DNA of 64,000 bases, taken from contig NC_045150.1 in assembly GCF_008831285.2 (NCBI RefSeq), forward strand, positions 15,809,362 to 15,873,361. Reading direction: 5' to 3'. The stretch comes from Nymphaea colorata (Eukaryota; Streptophyta; Magnoliopsida; Nymphaeales; Nymphaeaceae). The notes beneath the pieces are model-generated. The model did not search any database, was not told where the DNA came from, and saw only the letters and a program-made list of their open reading frames with translations. Shown here one piece after another: positions 35,124 through 49,115 of this stretch (the first letter of the stretch is position 1; each line of letters starts with the position of its first letter). A program made the translations under genes and the position numbers.

Positions 35124-37520
35124 TTATAAATTGGCAAAAATGAATAAAGAAAACAATTAAATAGAAAATAAATAAATAATAACAGATGCCCAAATGAATA
35201 GATGGGATGGATGGGGTTTCATTCCATCCAGTATTTCAATCTAACTTTGGCTTAATGGTTTGAGAATGGTTGATTTTCTCATTCTCTTTTCTTTTTTCTT
35301 TTACCTATTATTATTTTATCTCCTGTTCTCCATATATTTGTTTCTTTTCAAGCCAGCTATTCTTTGTTAATTTTGTTTCTTTTTAGACTTACAACTGTTT
35401 GGTTTTTTTGTACTAAGGGCTTCATATTTAATATTGTTGTATCCGATCGACCTGTTATCACATCAAATCTTCTCATAGTTGTAGTTGGTCCTACCGCTTG
35501 CTTTCGAAGCCATTTGACGATACAATAGTTTGTTTCTGTTTTATGCATTTACCTCAAAAATTGAAGTAGGTTCATAAAACAATATAAAATAATGTTCGAT
35601 GAATGTGCTCCAACCATTCGAGCAGATTCGTGGAACAATAACATGCTGTTCTTATTACCAAATATAAGAGATTCATGAAACTGTAATATGTTGTTCTTAT
35701 TACATAACAACCCCTTCATGATGAGTAGGCTGAATTACCTAGTCAGGAGGAAGTTCACGATATGGTGATAAATTAAATTCTTTGTGTCTTGTGTTTTATG
35801 AACTTTTAGATTTTTTCTTATTCTTTCAATTGATTTCTTTCCCAATAACTCAGGTACCCTGCCATTCAGTTGGCTTTTTTTCTTTTTTATCTTGACAAAA
35901 ATTGCAGGTGACCACATGATGCAAGGTCTGTGAGATTAACTAGGGATTTTCAATGGATCGGATTTGAATCATATATACTTATACTGATTTTTAAATATTC
36001 ATACTCAGATTCAAATTCATACTCAAATATGAACAAAGAAAAGTCATACCTGAATCCATATCTGAAATCTGGTTTTACAATCTAAATCTGATTTTTTACA
36101 TTCGTATCTAAATCCAATTCCGAATTTTTAGCCGAATCTTACCAATTTCCAAAATGTAAGGGCATTGGATATAGAATATTCATTTAAAAACTAAATCCTA
36201 TTTGAATCTCAATTCAATCGGATGTTTATATATCTAAATCGAGTCAAATCCGATCAAATGTCATTTCTTAATATGAATCCAATCCAACTTTTTGATCGGA
36301 TATTAATCTTTTCTATATTCATTTTTTTAGAACGGTTCGCTTAGACATCAAATGGTTTCTTTTCAAGGATAGATGTTCTAAAAGAGGCGGCGATGAAAAT
36401 CAATAAAAGTATGACCTTAGAACTGTTGTTTGTAAGATCAAAACTTGTCAAAAGAAGAGGTGGTTGATGTCAGTGAGGTCCAAAGTAAGCAACTACCCTT
36501 TAGCCATACGACTGCATGAAACTCGATTCCAATTGCGAAGGAGATGGTGGAATTTCAATTTGATAACATTTTTTGGGTCTTTGGTGAAGAAAACATGAAA
36601 AAACATTTTTTTCACTTTTTCTAATATTTTTTATTTTGTCATGTTTTTCAATAAAAATGTTTTTTGTCCTATTTACTGCTTATTTTTTGCATTTTTAATG
36701 ATATTTAAAAAAAAGCACATTTTTTTATCACCTTGATTTAAAAAAATATAAAAAAATTGTAAACGTCGACTTTAATGCATATTGTATGGCTCAGCATGCC
36801 CTTAATTTGGACAAGCTTGCTTTCGGTGTGACGTTACTTTTATTGGAGAAGGTGAAAGGAGAGACCTTTCAATGCAAATTGGTCATGACATCAAAAACAA
36901 TAGAAAAAAGAAGTCCTGATTTAAAAAATGACAACTGAAAGGCGACGACTGTCATTTTCATATCAGTTGGATCTGATTGTTTCTTATTATGAATCGTGAG
37001 TAATACTAAGGGTGAATTTGGGTTTTTAAATAGATAAATAAATAAGTTAATATATATATATATATATGAATGACTAGTAAAAATGCACTAAAAATGTTAA
37101 TATATCTAATTGGATTGGAGATCTCAAACATTATGTAAAAAATCAAATATGAAAAAACAATTAATATACAATTCAAAAATCGGATCAGATTTGGATTTAA
37201 GAAATGACATTTGATTGAATTTAGATTTATATACAAATATAATAAATGTCTATCAACTCAATGCAAATAAAGTTCAATTTTATTTTTAAACAAATATCAT
37301 ATACTAATTCTCTTACAGGCCAATTGGTTCAATTGGATTCAGATTCAAAAATAAATGTCAAAATTGGATTAGAATGTCGTATAGATTTCGCATTAAAATC
37401 AAACATGACTATTTTTTATTCATATTTGAATCCAAATATGTAACATCCCAAAAGTTAAAAATATTTTTTCATTCTATTCCAATTGGTTGGCATCCCTACA
37501 CGAACACATGATACTTTATG

Positions 37521-37754
37521 TAGGGGTGGGCCCGATACATGAAACCGAGCCCAGGCCAGCCAGGTTATAAATAAAAAAAGTATTTTTTAACATCATATAT
37601 ATTTTTCAGTAATAAAATATATTTTATTAAATTTAAAAAATAAAAAAACACTTTTTAAATGTTAACGGGCAAGTGCCGAGTTTTTGGCCCGGACCTGGGC
37701 CAGTGCCGGGCCTGGTCCTGGCCCCCCACCAGCGGCCCGGCCGCGCGGCCCTTA
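37521..37754. mobile_element. GC-rich hAT-like MITE, right copy
   Basis: Counterpart of 12501-12761 with flanks ACTTTATG (37513-37520) and ACTTTGTG (37755-37762). Confidence 0.82.
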
Positions 37755-39984
37755 ACTTTGTGATGTGCACTGGCTAGTACAATTGGAGATGTAACTATAT
37801 TTTATTTATTTATTTACTTAATTAAATTACATATTCAAACAACTACATGGTTAGAAGAAGAGTCTGGAATTCATAACCGAAACTGGTTGACGTGGCCGAT
37901 CCGTCACTTGACAGACAAATTTACACGGTTGGATTCAACACTTCTATACTAGATGGTTGAATGGCTAGACATTAGAATTCTGTTGCTACAGCACCGTAAA
38001 CTGCTTACCATAAATTATTGTCACACCATCAACCATCATTAATACGACTATATATACATATATATATATAAGCACAGGTCACCAGTAATGCTTTCCTGTA
38101 CCATCATTGTTGGCATCATGGGCAAAGCCAAAAGGGGGTGGCAAAGCCTTCCCTCCTCTCCTTCCACCCAAAAAAAAATTACATATAAATTTAAAAAATT
38201 ATCTTATATAAAAATGTTTAAAAATAATAATTTGGCTCTATCAAAATTTTAATATTATAATTTGACATATTTCATGAAAAAGTTGACTGCACCCCTCATT
38301 GGCATCGAGATAAGGTAACAAGCTTCATTGTAAAAAGTATTTGCTTCAAAAGGTAAGGGTTTTTTTTTCTTTTTTGCAGGAGGGGGTCCTCTTCTTTTCT
38401 AGAGAGAAACATGGTGGGGCGAGTCCAAATGCTAGTTCCCCTACAAAATGTTATCTGATTTTATGGTAGGACTGCCACCTAACATGTACACACACAAATA
38501 CATACACATGTATAAAGGCAGAACTGAATCTTCTTGTGTATAGGGAAATCAAATATGTCAGATTTTGGATAGTTAAAAATTAAAAACTATCACTTAAACA
38601 TAATTGTCACCTAAGTACTACGAATGAATGATTTATGGTGCAACAAGATTAATGGAGGTCTTAGTAATAATTGATTTTTAATGCTTAGCTATCAACAACA
38701 TCAAACATCTAGTAAATTTAAAACTTCCTATAGCCAATTGTTTTCTTTTTATTTTCATTGTTCTTTTTGCACTCTCAGCCCGATTCCATCTCTCTCTCTA
38801 GTGCAACCGCTTGGGTTGGGTGGTGTGTTAGAGTCATATCCTCAGTTCAAAAGTTAAATGGTGCTATTTGATTGTATTGAAAAATGTTGAGATTAGAATT
38901 ATGGTAGTCATTGTGGAGGCAATGTGGACCTGTTCTTGTCATATATATATATATATTATATATATATATATATAAATTCAAAGTAATAAATAAAAAGAAA
39001 TCTTGGTCTCTTTCTTGCATCATGGTAAAGAAAATCATGAGACTCGACTGAGCAGCTAGAGGCGGCAAGTGTGTATGGTATGAGCAATTAGATACTAGTG
39101 CCTATTAAAATTTTATAACTATGCCCTTAGTAAGCAGTTTTCACTATAAAAGGTATTTCCATAAAAAACAAGTTTTTTTTTTTTTTTTTTGCAAAAGGGG
39201 GTTTGCCTCCTTCAAGAGAAAGAATTGTCCTATCTTCATGATAAGACAGCCTACCAATAGGTAAACACACAAACACATTACTGCATATATAGGCGGAATT
39301 GATTCATCTTGTATATGGGGAAATAAAATATGTCAGATAAAGTAAAAAATCGTTGCCACATAAGTACTACCAATGATTTATGGTGCAAAAAGATTCATGG
39401 AGGTTTTAGTAATGATTGATTTTTAACGCTTGGCTATCTAACAACATTCAACATTTGGTGAATTTAACCTGTTCTATTTTTCATTGTCTTTTTCATAATG
39501 TTATCTTATAACAGATTAACGTAGAGACATAGTGAAAAGGATGAACACTTCACCAACTTTTATATGGCATTCCCAGGGTTATTATCTCCACTAGGAAATG
39601 GATAAGGACTAAATACCTTTCAAAAAAGGGCTGGTTTCTTTTTTATCACACTTTTCAAAGCTTTTCAAGCTTCTTTTAGGTTGGGTTTGATGGCCTCGTA
39701 TAGCTAAGACTTGACATTGCATAAAAAGGTGTTTTTTAGGAGATTCTCATTTTATTATGCATGTTCAAAGTCATGGATTTAAGATCAGAAGTCTGATCTT
39801 AAATCCATACATCTAAAATCTTAAGAATCTCATATCACCAGGGATTTATCATCAGGTTAAACCAACACAACCTTACTAAAATCTTTAGTCTCTATGGTTT
39901 TTCCAAAGGACCCCCATGAGAAACGGTTTATAAAAAGAGAGGGGGGCCTACGTCAAATGACATTTTTTTTTTCAAATTGAGTTC

Positions 39985-40110
39985 CTCCTTGTTGGGCCGG
40001 GTCAAGTTCCCTGTAGCCCTTGGGCCTTGCCAGTTGGGCCAGAGTATTTCTGGCGTATTAGGGTTAAAACTTGGCTTGGCCCCAGTCCAGTCCCGATGCC
40101 CAACCCTAGG
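39985..40110. mobile_element. GC-rich MITE-like segment, right copy
   Basis: Counterpart of 10058-10200; its outer end, read in reverse complement, begins TAGGGTTGGGCATCGGGAC. Confidence 0.45.
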
Positions 40111-40869
40111 CATGGTTGCTTGTACAGTTACGTGTCTCAAAACAATTGGATTATAGATTTTGGCTACTTCCTCCAACATTGTCATCACTAAGAAAAAATA
40201 ACCTGTCTAATTGATTGAAGAGTATTGAATTCTGATCCTATCATATTAGTCTGCCCTCCTGAGCTGTCTTTTTCGTTATAAGTTAATTAGTACTCATGCA
40301 CATGAGGTAAGCTTGGTAGGCAAATATCATGGGGATAAGATGATGTTGCCACCACAGGTCGGCAATATACAAGTGGTTCAGATTCTTATGGCATACAATT
40401 ATCAATAAGATGTAGTAACTTCATGGAAGCGAAGAGGGTCGTTTGGCAATGAAAATAGTTTGTTTGTTTCATGAACTTGCCTTAAAGATTGTACTTGACT
40501 TATATAGTGATTTTTGTTATGGAATAATTCTAGGTAAGCACGGATAAAATTTTATTCTACCGTAGGAGAGACCAAGCTTCCACCTAACACCTCATTCGTT
40601 TTAGGGTATAGGGCTTGCTTTCAGTTTCTTGGAATACCTCTCCTACCATGATTTAACTTGTATTTCAGTACCCAGAACGACACACATATAAAGTTAGCGA
40701 ATAGTCTAAAAACAAGTAAATAAAGCAATAATTGAAAGTACCGACATTTGACAATTATCATTATTTTTACTCAAGTTCTTCATGTAAATTTTCTAAATCG
40801 TACGAGTACTGCTGATTCCAGAGTTCCCGTGTTTGAGCTCAAACCCTTGAGTCTGCAGCTTCATTTCAC

Positions 40870-40877
40870 TATAAATA
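40870..40877 (+). promoter_or_regulatory. TATA box of the right peptide gene
   Basis: TATAAATA within CACTATAAATAGTC, 52 bases before the ATG, placing the transcription start near 40900 and giving a 25-30 base leader. Confidence 0.55.
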
Positions 40878-40928
40878 GTCGCTAAGGCAGGCACCTTGGC
40901 CACCGCGCCCTCTCCATCACTATATTTA

Positions 40929-41147
40929 ATGGCTTCCCTTTCCCGTTCGCTCATCCTCTTCCTCGTTCTGGCACTGGTTGCAACTGCTCTCGTTGAGCAG
41001 GGATCAGCAATCGATAGCCACTACAGTCCTGAGGAGACTGATTGGGTTGTTCTCCCCAAGGGATGCGATCCACAGGCTGCACATGCTGGTCACTCGACCA
41101 ACAGGAAGATGAAGGAACCCCTCCTGTCAAGCTCTCCCACTCCCTGA
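40929..41147 (+). CDS. Small putative secreted peptide, right copy (72 aa)
   Basis: Partner of the left-arm ORF, starting MASLSRSLILFLVLALVATA, three codons longer at the N terminus. Signal peptide, likely cleavage after GSA near residue 27, mature part of about 45 residues with a single Cys (the second is Trp here), C-terminal HSTNRKMKEPLLSSSPTP. The frame is open upstream to 40896 without an ATG, so 40929 is the only reasonable start; it lies 52 bases after a TATAAATA box. Two stop codons in tandem follow. Family not recognised. An odd number of Cys argues against a disulfide-stabilised defensin-like peptide. Confidence 0.52.
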   Translation: MASLSRSLILFLVLALVATALVEQGSAIDSHYSPEETDWVVLPKGCDPQAAHAGHSTNRKMKEPLLSSSPTP

Positions 41148-41243
41148 TGATCAGTCCTCCTTCAGTTTCACCACTGCTGCTCCATGACTTCAGGTCAGAC
41201 CAAGTGAACCCATGTCTTCCCACTCTTAAGAATTTGTACTGCA

Positions 41244-41289
<46 letters not shown>

Positions 41290-42869
41290 CAAGCATGGAG
41301 TTTCTCTCTCTCTCTCTCTCTCTGATGCAGGATTATAATCAGCAGTTTCGACCCCATTCTCCAAAGTGAGCCTTGAATATCAGCAGAAAATAGAGAACAA
41401 AGCTGGATGTCAGGATCGCTTGAGCTAATTTTCTTATGTTGCTTGATTCCCAGAAATCTAGAGAAACAAAGCTTCCTTTCTTTCAAGAATGTTCGACTGT
41501 TAGGTTAAATGATTTTATGCCCTTGAGAGTAACATACAGCCAATATGGGTGGGGCGTTGATTGACAGGCCATTCCATCTTCTTTAGTTAGCTAGGCTGCA
41601 ACTCCAACCCTGTCCTTGTCCGTTGGTGTCATGGCTTTGCCCCTTTGTGAATGGTGCCTCACGTGTCAAGTCTTTTTCTAAAATAAAGTTGAATATGACA
41701 TGCAAAATATCGAAATCCATATGAAAGGGGCACTTTGTTTTCATTTTACATTATTTTCCCAATTACTTGAGTTTTCCTCTTCGGTCCTTGCAAGGGGCTT
41801 TACTTTTTGACTTGGTGACTAAGTTCAAATATCTGACTGGAACTTCTTCATTTTTCCTAAGTTTTGGTGATAAAAAATAAAGCAAAATCACTTTGAGAAA
41901 AACTGTAACAAAACTAACAGCAAAACATGGAACACAGAGAAAGAAAATTTATTTTAAGCATTAGCGAGCTGCTCTGGTGAGATAGGGGCAAAGTAAAATA
42001 TAATGTTCCATATCAAAGTTTCCAAGCTGGTTTTATGCACTGTCCCGTGCAAAAAAAAAATTGTGCGCTCGAGATATGATGTTCGGAATACCCCTGATCA
42101 GTAAAGATTGGGAAACCTCTTCTAAGGAGAAAAAATAGGTAGTAAAAAAGTTGAATGTCCGACAAAAACTTCCTTTTTTTTGAATCTCCAAAAGGCCCAA
42201 CTTCCCCTTCTTTTGCTTTTGGGTGCATATCTGACACTCTCTGCAGCAACAAAATCTTTCATCTACGCAGAGTTACATATACAGAGTTTAGGTTCTGTGT
42301 GGAGCTATATAGTGTTGGGCCAGAAACACATCCACAAGAGTTTGTATTTTTCCTTTCTTTTTACTGCCCGCCTCATGTTGGGGTATTTTACCCCTGAAGA
42401 CTTTGTCAAGTTTTAAAAATTTCAAGATGTGCTCATAAAGATGTAAGAATTACATAATCGAAATCGGTACAAGAAAGCATGGGCATCTATAGTGTGATTA
42501 ATATTGATGGAGAAGATCCAAAACAGTGGCATATGAATATTATGATGCGGATGTTTATTGTCCTCATGATTTTGATCATGATGGTGGTATATTGTGACTT
42601 GTGAGTGCAGTGACGGTTGTTTAATATATGCAGTGACCAAGCAATGGCATAGTTTTTTTTCGTTTTTTCTTCTTTTACATTGAGGGGCACTTGATCGGGT
42701 TTAAGTCTGGCGTAGGCACCATGCATAATTTTGAGTGCTCTTAACAAAGTTTTTTATTTGCTGGTATTGGCACACCATCCCCATGTATCTCCTCTGCTCA
42801 GGCCAAAAGATTTTTTAAAGGCTGCAAAGTAGATATTCTTCCTGTTAGGACGTTGAATTGACCAAACGA

Positions 42870-43200
42870 GTGGATTTAAGTGAGCTTGGGCATCGGGTCG
42901 TCCTGAACTGACTTGGAAAACTGAGTCCGAGCCTAAGCCCTGCCCAATTAAATTTAAAAATATATAATATTAATATGAAATAATATATAAATATAATTTA
43001 TTATAATAAAATATTATATATATATATATATATATATTTAAAAATAACTTATTGGGCTCGAACCGGGCTTATCAGGCCCACTCGGGCCAGCCCCATAACG
43101 ACTCGTGTTGGCCCGGGTCCGTTTTTCTCATGCCCGGGCCCGAGTCAGGCCGGGTACCGGGTATCCGGCGACAGCCCAACCTGGTGCCCAGCCTCAACAT
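42870..43200. mobile_element. GC-rich hAT-like MITE, second family, right copy
   Basis: Counterpart of 6908-7242, with the same GGGCCCGG-rich ends and a longer central (TA)n run near 43010-43035. Confidence 0.55.
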
Positions 43201-43406
43201 GTATAAACCGGCCCAATATGCCCCACTGCTTGTCCTTCTGATGAAAATGTTGCTGAGAGAAAATTTTGTCATTCGTTTGCAGTGGCAGCCAATACCATTG
43301 TGAAGTTCCATTGGATCTCCCAAAAAGCTTTGATGATTTGGGGGATTTGATATTCTACCAACTTTTGGTATCCAAGGAAACACTTCAACCATGTGGATAG
43401 CTGCCC

Positions 43407-43560
43407 CACTACAAAAAATTGGTATTTTAACAATGGCCAGGAAACATTGGTAATGGAGGAAAGAACGTCAGTAAAAATTTTACCGATGTTTAGTCTGGAC
43501 ATCAGTTAAGAGAATATCGGTGAAAATGTCACCAACATTTCAAAGTTGTCAAAAAGTAGG
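43407..43560 (+). mobile_element. CACTA element terminus, right copy
   Basis: Counterpart of 6555-6706, starting CACTACAAAAAATTGGTATT at 43407, with the same subterminal ATCGGTAAAA/TTTTACCGAT units. Confidence 0.6.
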
Positions 43561-43649
43561 ACTTATGCAAGATTTCCAGAAAAAAATGGTGGAATTTGTT
43601 GTTTCTAACCCTAAAACAAATTTAATTATTATATATCTTAGTCACTTCA

Positions 43650-43800
43650 TCTATGAATGGAATGGCATAACGGACAGGGCAGGGGCTGGTAGCCGGTTCA
43701 AGTTTTCATGCCATCAACTCCTTGTGTTGTAAAAGGAAGCACACCAATATGAAAATTGAATCATATCACAAAAACAAACCTACCACTCTAGGAGGAAGGA
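43650..43800 (+). mobile_element. Possible tRNA-derived SINE segment, right copy
   Basis: Counterpart of 6330-6475: TGGCATAACGG at 43663-43673 and GGTTCAAGTT at 43695-43704. Confidence 0.3.
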
Positions 43801-44648
43801 GGGAAAGGGTGAAAGGCTTCAACTTTCAACCCAGCAGTAAAATGAAATACTCATCTAGCTCACAACGAGATGTATTTCGGCCACATCTCCTATGGAAAAG
43901 TAGCTTGTCACCTTCAGCAATACTCGTATGCAGCATTTATTTGCTAGAGGTTGGGTTGGGACAACTGAAATAGCAACTATGGAACAATGGCAGGTAATCT
44001 AGGCGCTGAGAAGCACATGGATGTAATCTCATTGTCACCAAAGAAGGTAATGAACATGAAAATGACGTTTTTTCTTACAAATATCTTACTTCATAGGATT
44101 TATAATTTTTGAACAACTCTTCCTATCTCTCACTGCAAAAAAAGAAATGTCTATATCAAATCTGAATCCAAATTTGAATATAATTCAAATCCTAGGCAAA
44201 TCTGATTGTCAAATTCACATCTAAATCGAAGTCTGACTTTTAAACCTACTGAACCACATTATAATATTGCCGGAACGAACTTTCAAATGGATGGATATCA
44301 AATAGAGGATATTTATTTAACATGAATCTGAAATCGATTCCAAATCTGTTGAAATATTTAGTTAAATCTGAATCTGAATACCATCATGTGTTATTTCTTA
44401 AAGCCGTATTTGGTCCGACTGCTTTAGATGATAACTTGTTGTATAATCCAATTCTTTTAAAGTAGTTAATTTGGTCAGATATATGATCCAAATTGAATTT
44501 ATTGACACCTATATAGATGATATATATGTGTGTGTGTGTGTATCATTATGTCAGTTATGTGTTTCTTGTGGAGCATGATTTTTTATCAAACGTTCCTTGT
44601 TACTTAAAAAAGTAAAAGTTAAAAAAAAAATAGTTTGGGCATCAGCTG

Positions 44649-45630
44649 TAGGGCTGCACACAAGCAGAGTCGAGCTTGAGCTCAGATCTAGTCTTGTTTA
44701 GTCAGCTTGAGCTTGACACAAGATCCACAACTTGAACTCGAACTCGAACTTGACTCGAGAGATTGTGTTTGAGGTCGAGCTCGTGCTCGACTCGTCGGCT
44801 CATTTAAACTCATTTATCCTCTATGTTTTCCCCAGAAAGCGTAAACTATTCTACATTGTGTTTCATCTCCGAAGTTAGAACTCAACGCAGGAACACCCAA
44901 TTTCCACAAACCCAAAAAGAACACATACCAAAAACAAAAAAATAGGACTGTAATGTATCCCAACCGAACAAAACGAAAAATGAGATTGAGAAAAACACCA
45001 AAACCACATGCAAATGCATTGAGCAAACAGGAGACGACTGAATCTAAAACATTGAAAAGTAGAAACTTAAAATTCCAGAGAAACAGAAAGGAATGCGGAA
45101 AAGACCAGGAATGCAAAACAGGAAATCAATAGTAATAAACTTGAGATTAAGATAGAGAAACTTGAGGGGCTGCTTACCTTTGGTCATCTGCCACCATCGG
45201 AGGAGGAAATGCGGGGTGAAGATAGATGAGAGAAAAAACGATAAGGGAAAGTGTGGGTGAGGAGAGAAAAACGAGAGCGAAAATGAATAAGGTTGATTCA
45301 TTGAAAAAAGTAATGATGAGGGTAGGTGGTGGGTGTAATGATGAAGGTAAGAGGAAGCATGGGTGAAGAGAGAGAAAAGGAAAGGAAAAATTCAAAACAC
45401 GTGAAGAAAGCAATGAGAAAAAAATGATAAAAAAGTTTGTAAAATTTAACAAACCAAGCAAAAAGCCCAGCTGAGTCGAGTCCAACCAACTCAAACTCGG
45501 CTCGCTAATATACTCGAGCTTATATTTAAGCTCGAGCTCAACTCATACAGAAAACGAGTCGAACTCGAGTCGGCTTTACTTGAGTGAGTTCGAGTCGAGC
45601 CCGAGTTGGCTCGACTCTTTGTGCAGCCTA
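44649..45630. mobile_element. Non-autonomous hAT element, right copy
   Basis: Same element at the corresponding site, flanked by ATCAGCTG (44641-44648) and GTCAGCTG (45631-45638). The donor site is kept but the acceptor region is altered by a small deletion. Sharing the site with the left arm dates the insertion before the arms separated. Confidence 0.85.
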
Positions 45631-47889
45631 GTCAGCTGTGTCCATGAATGGGGAGAAACTGGCAACCATTGGCTCAAAACCACCGGGGACATCGGCGACA
45701 CATTAACAAGAAGAAAGCGTCGCCAATCGTCGCCTCCCCCTCGCTGTGTTGGAGAACCACCGGCAGGCAGTAGCAGAGCTACCTTGTGGCAGGATTGTAT
45801 GATAACGGATTGTATGCCAGCGCTAGACTCAGGCCTAGCTATATGCAGGGCCCACACCAGACTTAGGCTGCTGCCCCGTAGTCCAATATGCATTCATTCC
45901 ATTGCAATAATAAGATGTATTAGTGCCCCTCTTCCACCACTACACTCAATCGTCTATTGTCATCTTGAATAGGTCTACCCAATTTGCAAGGGCATAAATT
46001 AATCTTGCTCCCATGTTTCAGATTTTGCTTCCAAAGCTATCCACATACAGAATAACAATAAACTACAAAGTTGAGAAATTGTGTAACACCTCAAAAGTTT
46101 AATCCCTTATATGTAAGATTACGAAGAATTTTGAAAGACTTATAAAGGAGGTTGTTAAGTGATTGATTATCTTAGTTCATTTGAATTTGCAAGGGGGTGC
46201 GTTACATCTGTTAAATCAGGGGTCCAAATCCGGTGTAGGAGTGTGACTCAAGTTGTTACAATAGTGTCAAACCGGCTTTGACACTTGAACCTATGATCCC
46301 ACATGCAAAACCAAAATTCAAATGAAACCAAACCTGGATGCCCTAATATAGCTAACTACACTATGAAAAGATCCTCCCTACATCTTTGCAAGATCCAAAC
46401 CCATAAGGGAGCACGAGATACAACCTCCAATATTCATGACATCCCGATCTCCAAATTGATGTGAACAAATGCTTACTCCCCACCTTCCACTTACCTATTT
46501 GCAAAATAAGCTACATTTGCTTTTGAAGAGGCTGAGTCCTCTAATAAGCTTCTTTGAAGGTAGCAATAGGTGTCAAACTGATTGTCAGAAATATCGGTAT
46601 GGGGTTTTTAATAGCAAGATTTTGTTGAGTATGTTTCGGCAAAGTTGTTTTCTTAGGAAAATCTCAGAAAAAACTCAAAAAATTTAAAAATAGCTATAAA
46701 ATAATTAAATCAGAAAGTAATAAGAAAACAAAAATAGAACTATAGAAAAGTGATAAAGAACGTTTAACGATGATAAAAATCATGAGATATAATTTAGTTT
46801 GAGTTTAAATTTGAATCCATGATAATGTCAATGCTAAAAAACTGAAGAATGGAAAATAGAAGAAATTGCAAAAAAATGTGAAAAAACATGATAAATATAT
46901 TTTTCTTTTTTTTTTCAACATATCGATTTCCCCTTTTTTAGTTGTTCTTATTTTTATGTTAATATGATGATATTTTTATAAATATCACGATATTTGTGAC
47001 ACTATACACTTAATTTCTGTCAGGCCCCCAGAGGTGTGAACAAAATTGAATAGGACTTCATCAATTTTTGGAAAAATAAAAGTTGAGTGACACTCAGTTT
47101 CGATTTTCATTACAGCTTTGTATAGTGGGACAAAGTGTCTCAAAATAAAATTTTGGGACACTAAATTCCCACCCGTTCAACACAATCTAAAGTGAAAAGG
47201 AATTCTTACTTACAACAATAAGACTGTGACCCAACAATTGCAAATTAAGGTTGCTGCAGCTGGTTGCCTACATCTACATGAGGACAAACGTGAAAGCATT
47301 TGATGGTAAGATATGTTTGTGCACATTGAAAATATTCTGTGCAGAGGCAGAGCTACATATAAACAGCCTACATTAGCCCTTCAATATTTTTTATTTTTAT
47401 ATTAATATTTTCATATATTTGTTATGTTATATACATAGTGCTGCTTTGGATATAGAAATATGTGAATGAGTGCTCCTCCAGAAATTTTTTCTGGCTCCAC
47501 CACTTGTTCTATAACATTTTTATTTTATGATAACAAGTTATAAAAATATTCTCTGGCCTTTTATAAGAAAGTTCTTGGACATATTAGCATTATAAACCAT
47601 TTTTCACTCTGACCATGTGATTCAAACGTCCTCTCCGTTTTTCAAACTTCCTGGAAAAAGTTATGGCTTTAGCTTATCAGTAACTAGGTCCAACTTTTCT
47701 TCTTTGCCAAAGAATTTGCACCGAGTTTTAATGTTGGAGACAAGAACTGGGCCAGGTCTCTCACATTAAAATTATTATCATCTCTCTCTCTCTCTCCATC
47801 TATGAGGATGTAATCCTTCAGGATGCTGAATGCTGCTAGATGGGTAAAATTTAAAAAATTTGTTGCTAAAAATGTTACTGTATAATTGA

Positions 47890-49115
47890 TAGTAACACAG
47901 TTTGTGGCGGACAGCAATTTACTTTCAGCAACAAATTTCTAAATTCTAACCATACAACAACTTATTGGCATCATATAATGAACAATAATAATTGGAGTCC
48001 AAACCTTCATTTGGATGAACCCAGGGTTTTTGAACTAGGATCCTGTACTTTATCACGTATTGACCAACAACATGATCAACACAGACGTGGCGCCCTAAAA
48101 GTAAGGAACTGAAGCTTTAACAGTACCATGTATTTGTCATCCATCAAAGAATGAAATTATTTTTGTAAAATTTACATACATTTAACTGTGTAGTCTCATG
48201 CTAAGGCCTCAACAATAAATATTTTGGATGAGATATTGCTTGATCACGGATTCAACTTGTCCCATGAAGAAAGAATTAATTTCACAAAATTGGGTTTACA
48301 GGCCGATAGCGCAAACCAGACGATAGAATGAAATAATTCTCCTATACACATAGGAGCATTTGTAGGTGTTATAACTTGGGTAGAGCAGCCATAAAAATGA
48401 TTTTCTCACCATTTCTTCAAATTGAAGGAATGGTGCTAGAATCCACTGCATTCTGTCAACATGAAATAAAATGATGGCTAAAAGTAGTTAAATGTGACAA
48501 ACTACTATACAAGGAACAAGAGAGATTGATTCAAAGCTTGTGGTGCCCAACTAAACTAGTTAAAACATATCTTCAATGCCTTCCCTAGTCTTCAATTTTG
48601 CGTAGTTAGGGGTCTAAATTACTTTCACCTCTATTAAATACCCACCAGCAGTACGCATTCGAGTCAATATCTGTTAAGCATTTCCAATTCTATCAAGCTT
48701 CAAGCGTTGACATTGAAGATGTCAGAGTAAGTGAGACATAAACATCCATAACCCGTCCGCACTAAATGCAGCATGCTCAGCACGAGTCAATTCAGATTGG
48801 AAGTCTTCAAGAGGACCCTTAAGTATGTATCAATATATTTAAATTTGAACCTTAGTCCTGAACCTATCTTTTGATCATGACATCTTTGGACACTTTTCTT
48901 CCATCTTTTGAGTATTAAAGGAAGATAAAAAAACGAAAAACTTTAATTGGCTGGTAAAGGCATTTAAAGCATGAAGCAAGACATTTAGCCTATCAGGAGG
49001 TGAAGTGTAAGCTTCAAAATGAAATCGGTAAAATATATATTTCAAAAAAAAGAGAGACAAAAACTGAAAAAGAACAACTAATTTAAATGATAAGCACTAA
49101 GCAGCAATGTAAAAT
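47890..49115 (-). repeat. 1.3-kb unit, copy 1 of the right-side tandem
   Basis: Matches left 975-2275 in reverse complement and belongs to the right arm. At its outer edge (49115) sequence resembling its own inner edge starts again, which marks the tandem junction. Its outer half is clearly more diverged from the left copy than its inner half. Confidence 0.8.

Larger units (their letters stand above)
33926..49115 (-). repeat. Right arm of the 15-kb inverted repeat
   Basis: Reverse-complement partner of the left arm. It begins on the first base after the N gap, where it corresponds to about 16385 of the left arm, and ends near 49115 (left 975). It carries the same transposons, peptide ORF and unassigned ORFs as the left arm. 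Stretches of this arm not listed separately (35200-37500, 37780-40900, 41350-44640, 45640-47890) are non-genic and mirror the left-arm stretches described elsewhere. Confidence 0.96.
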
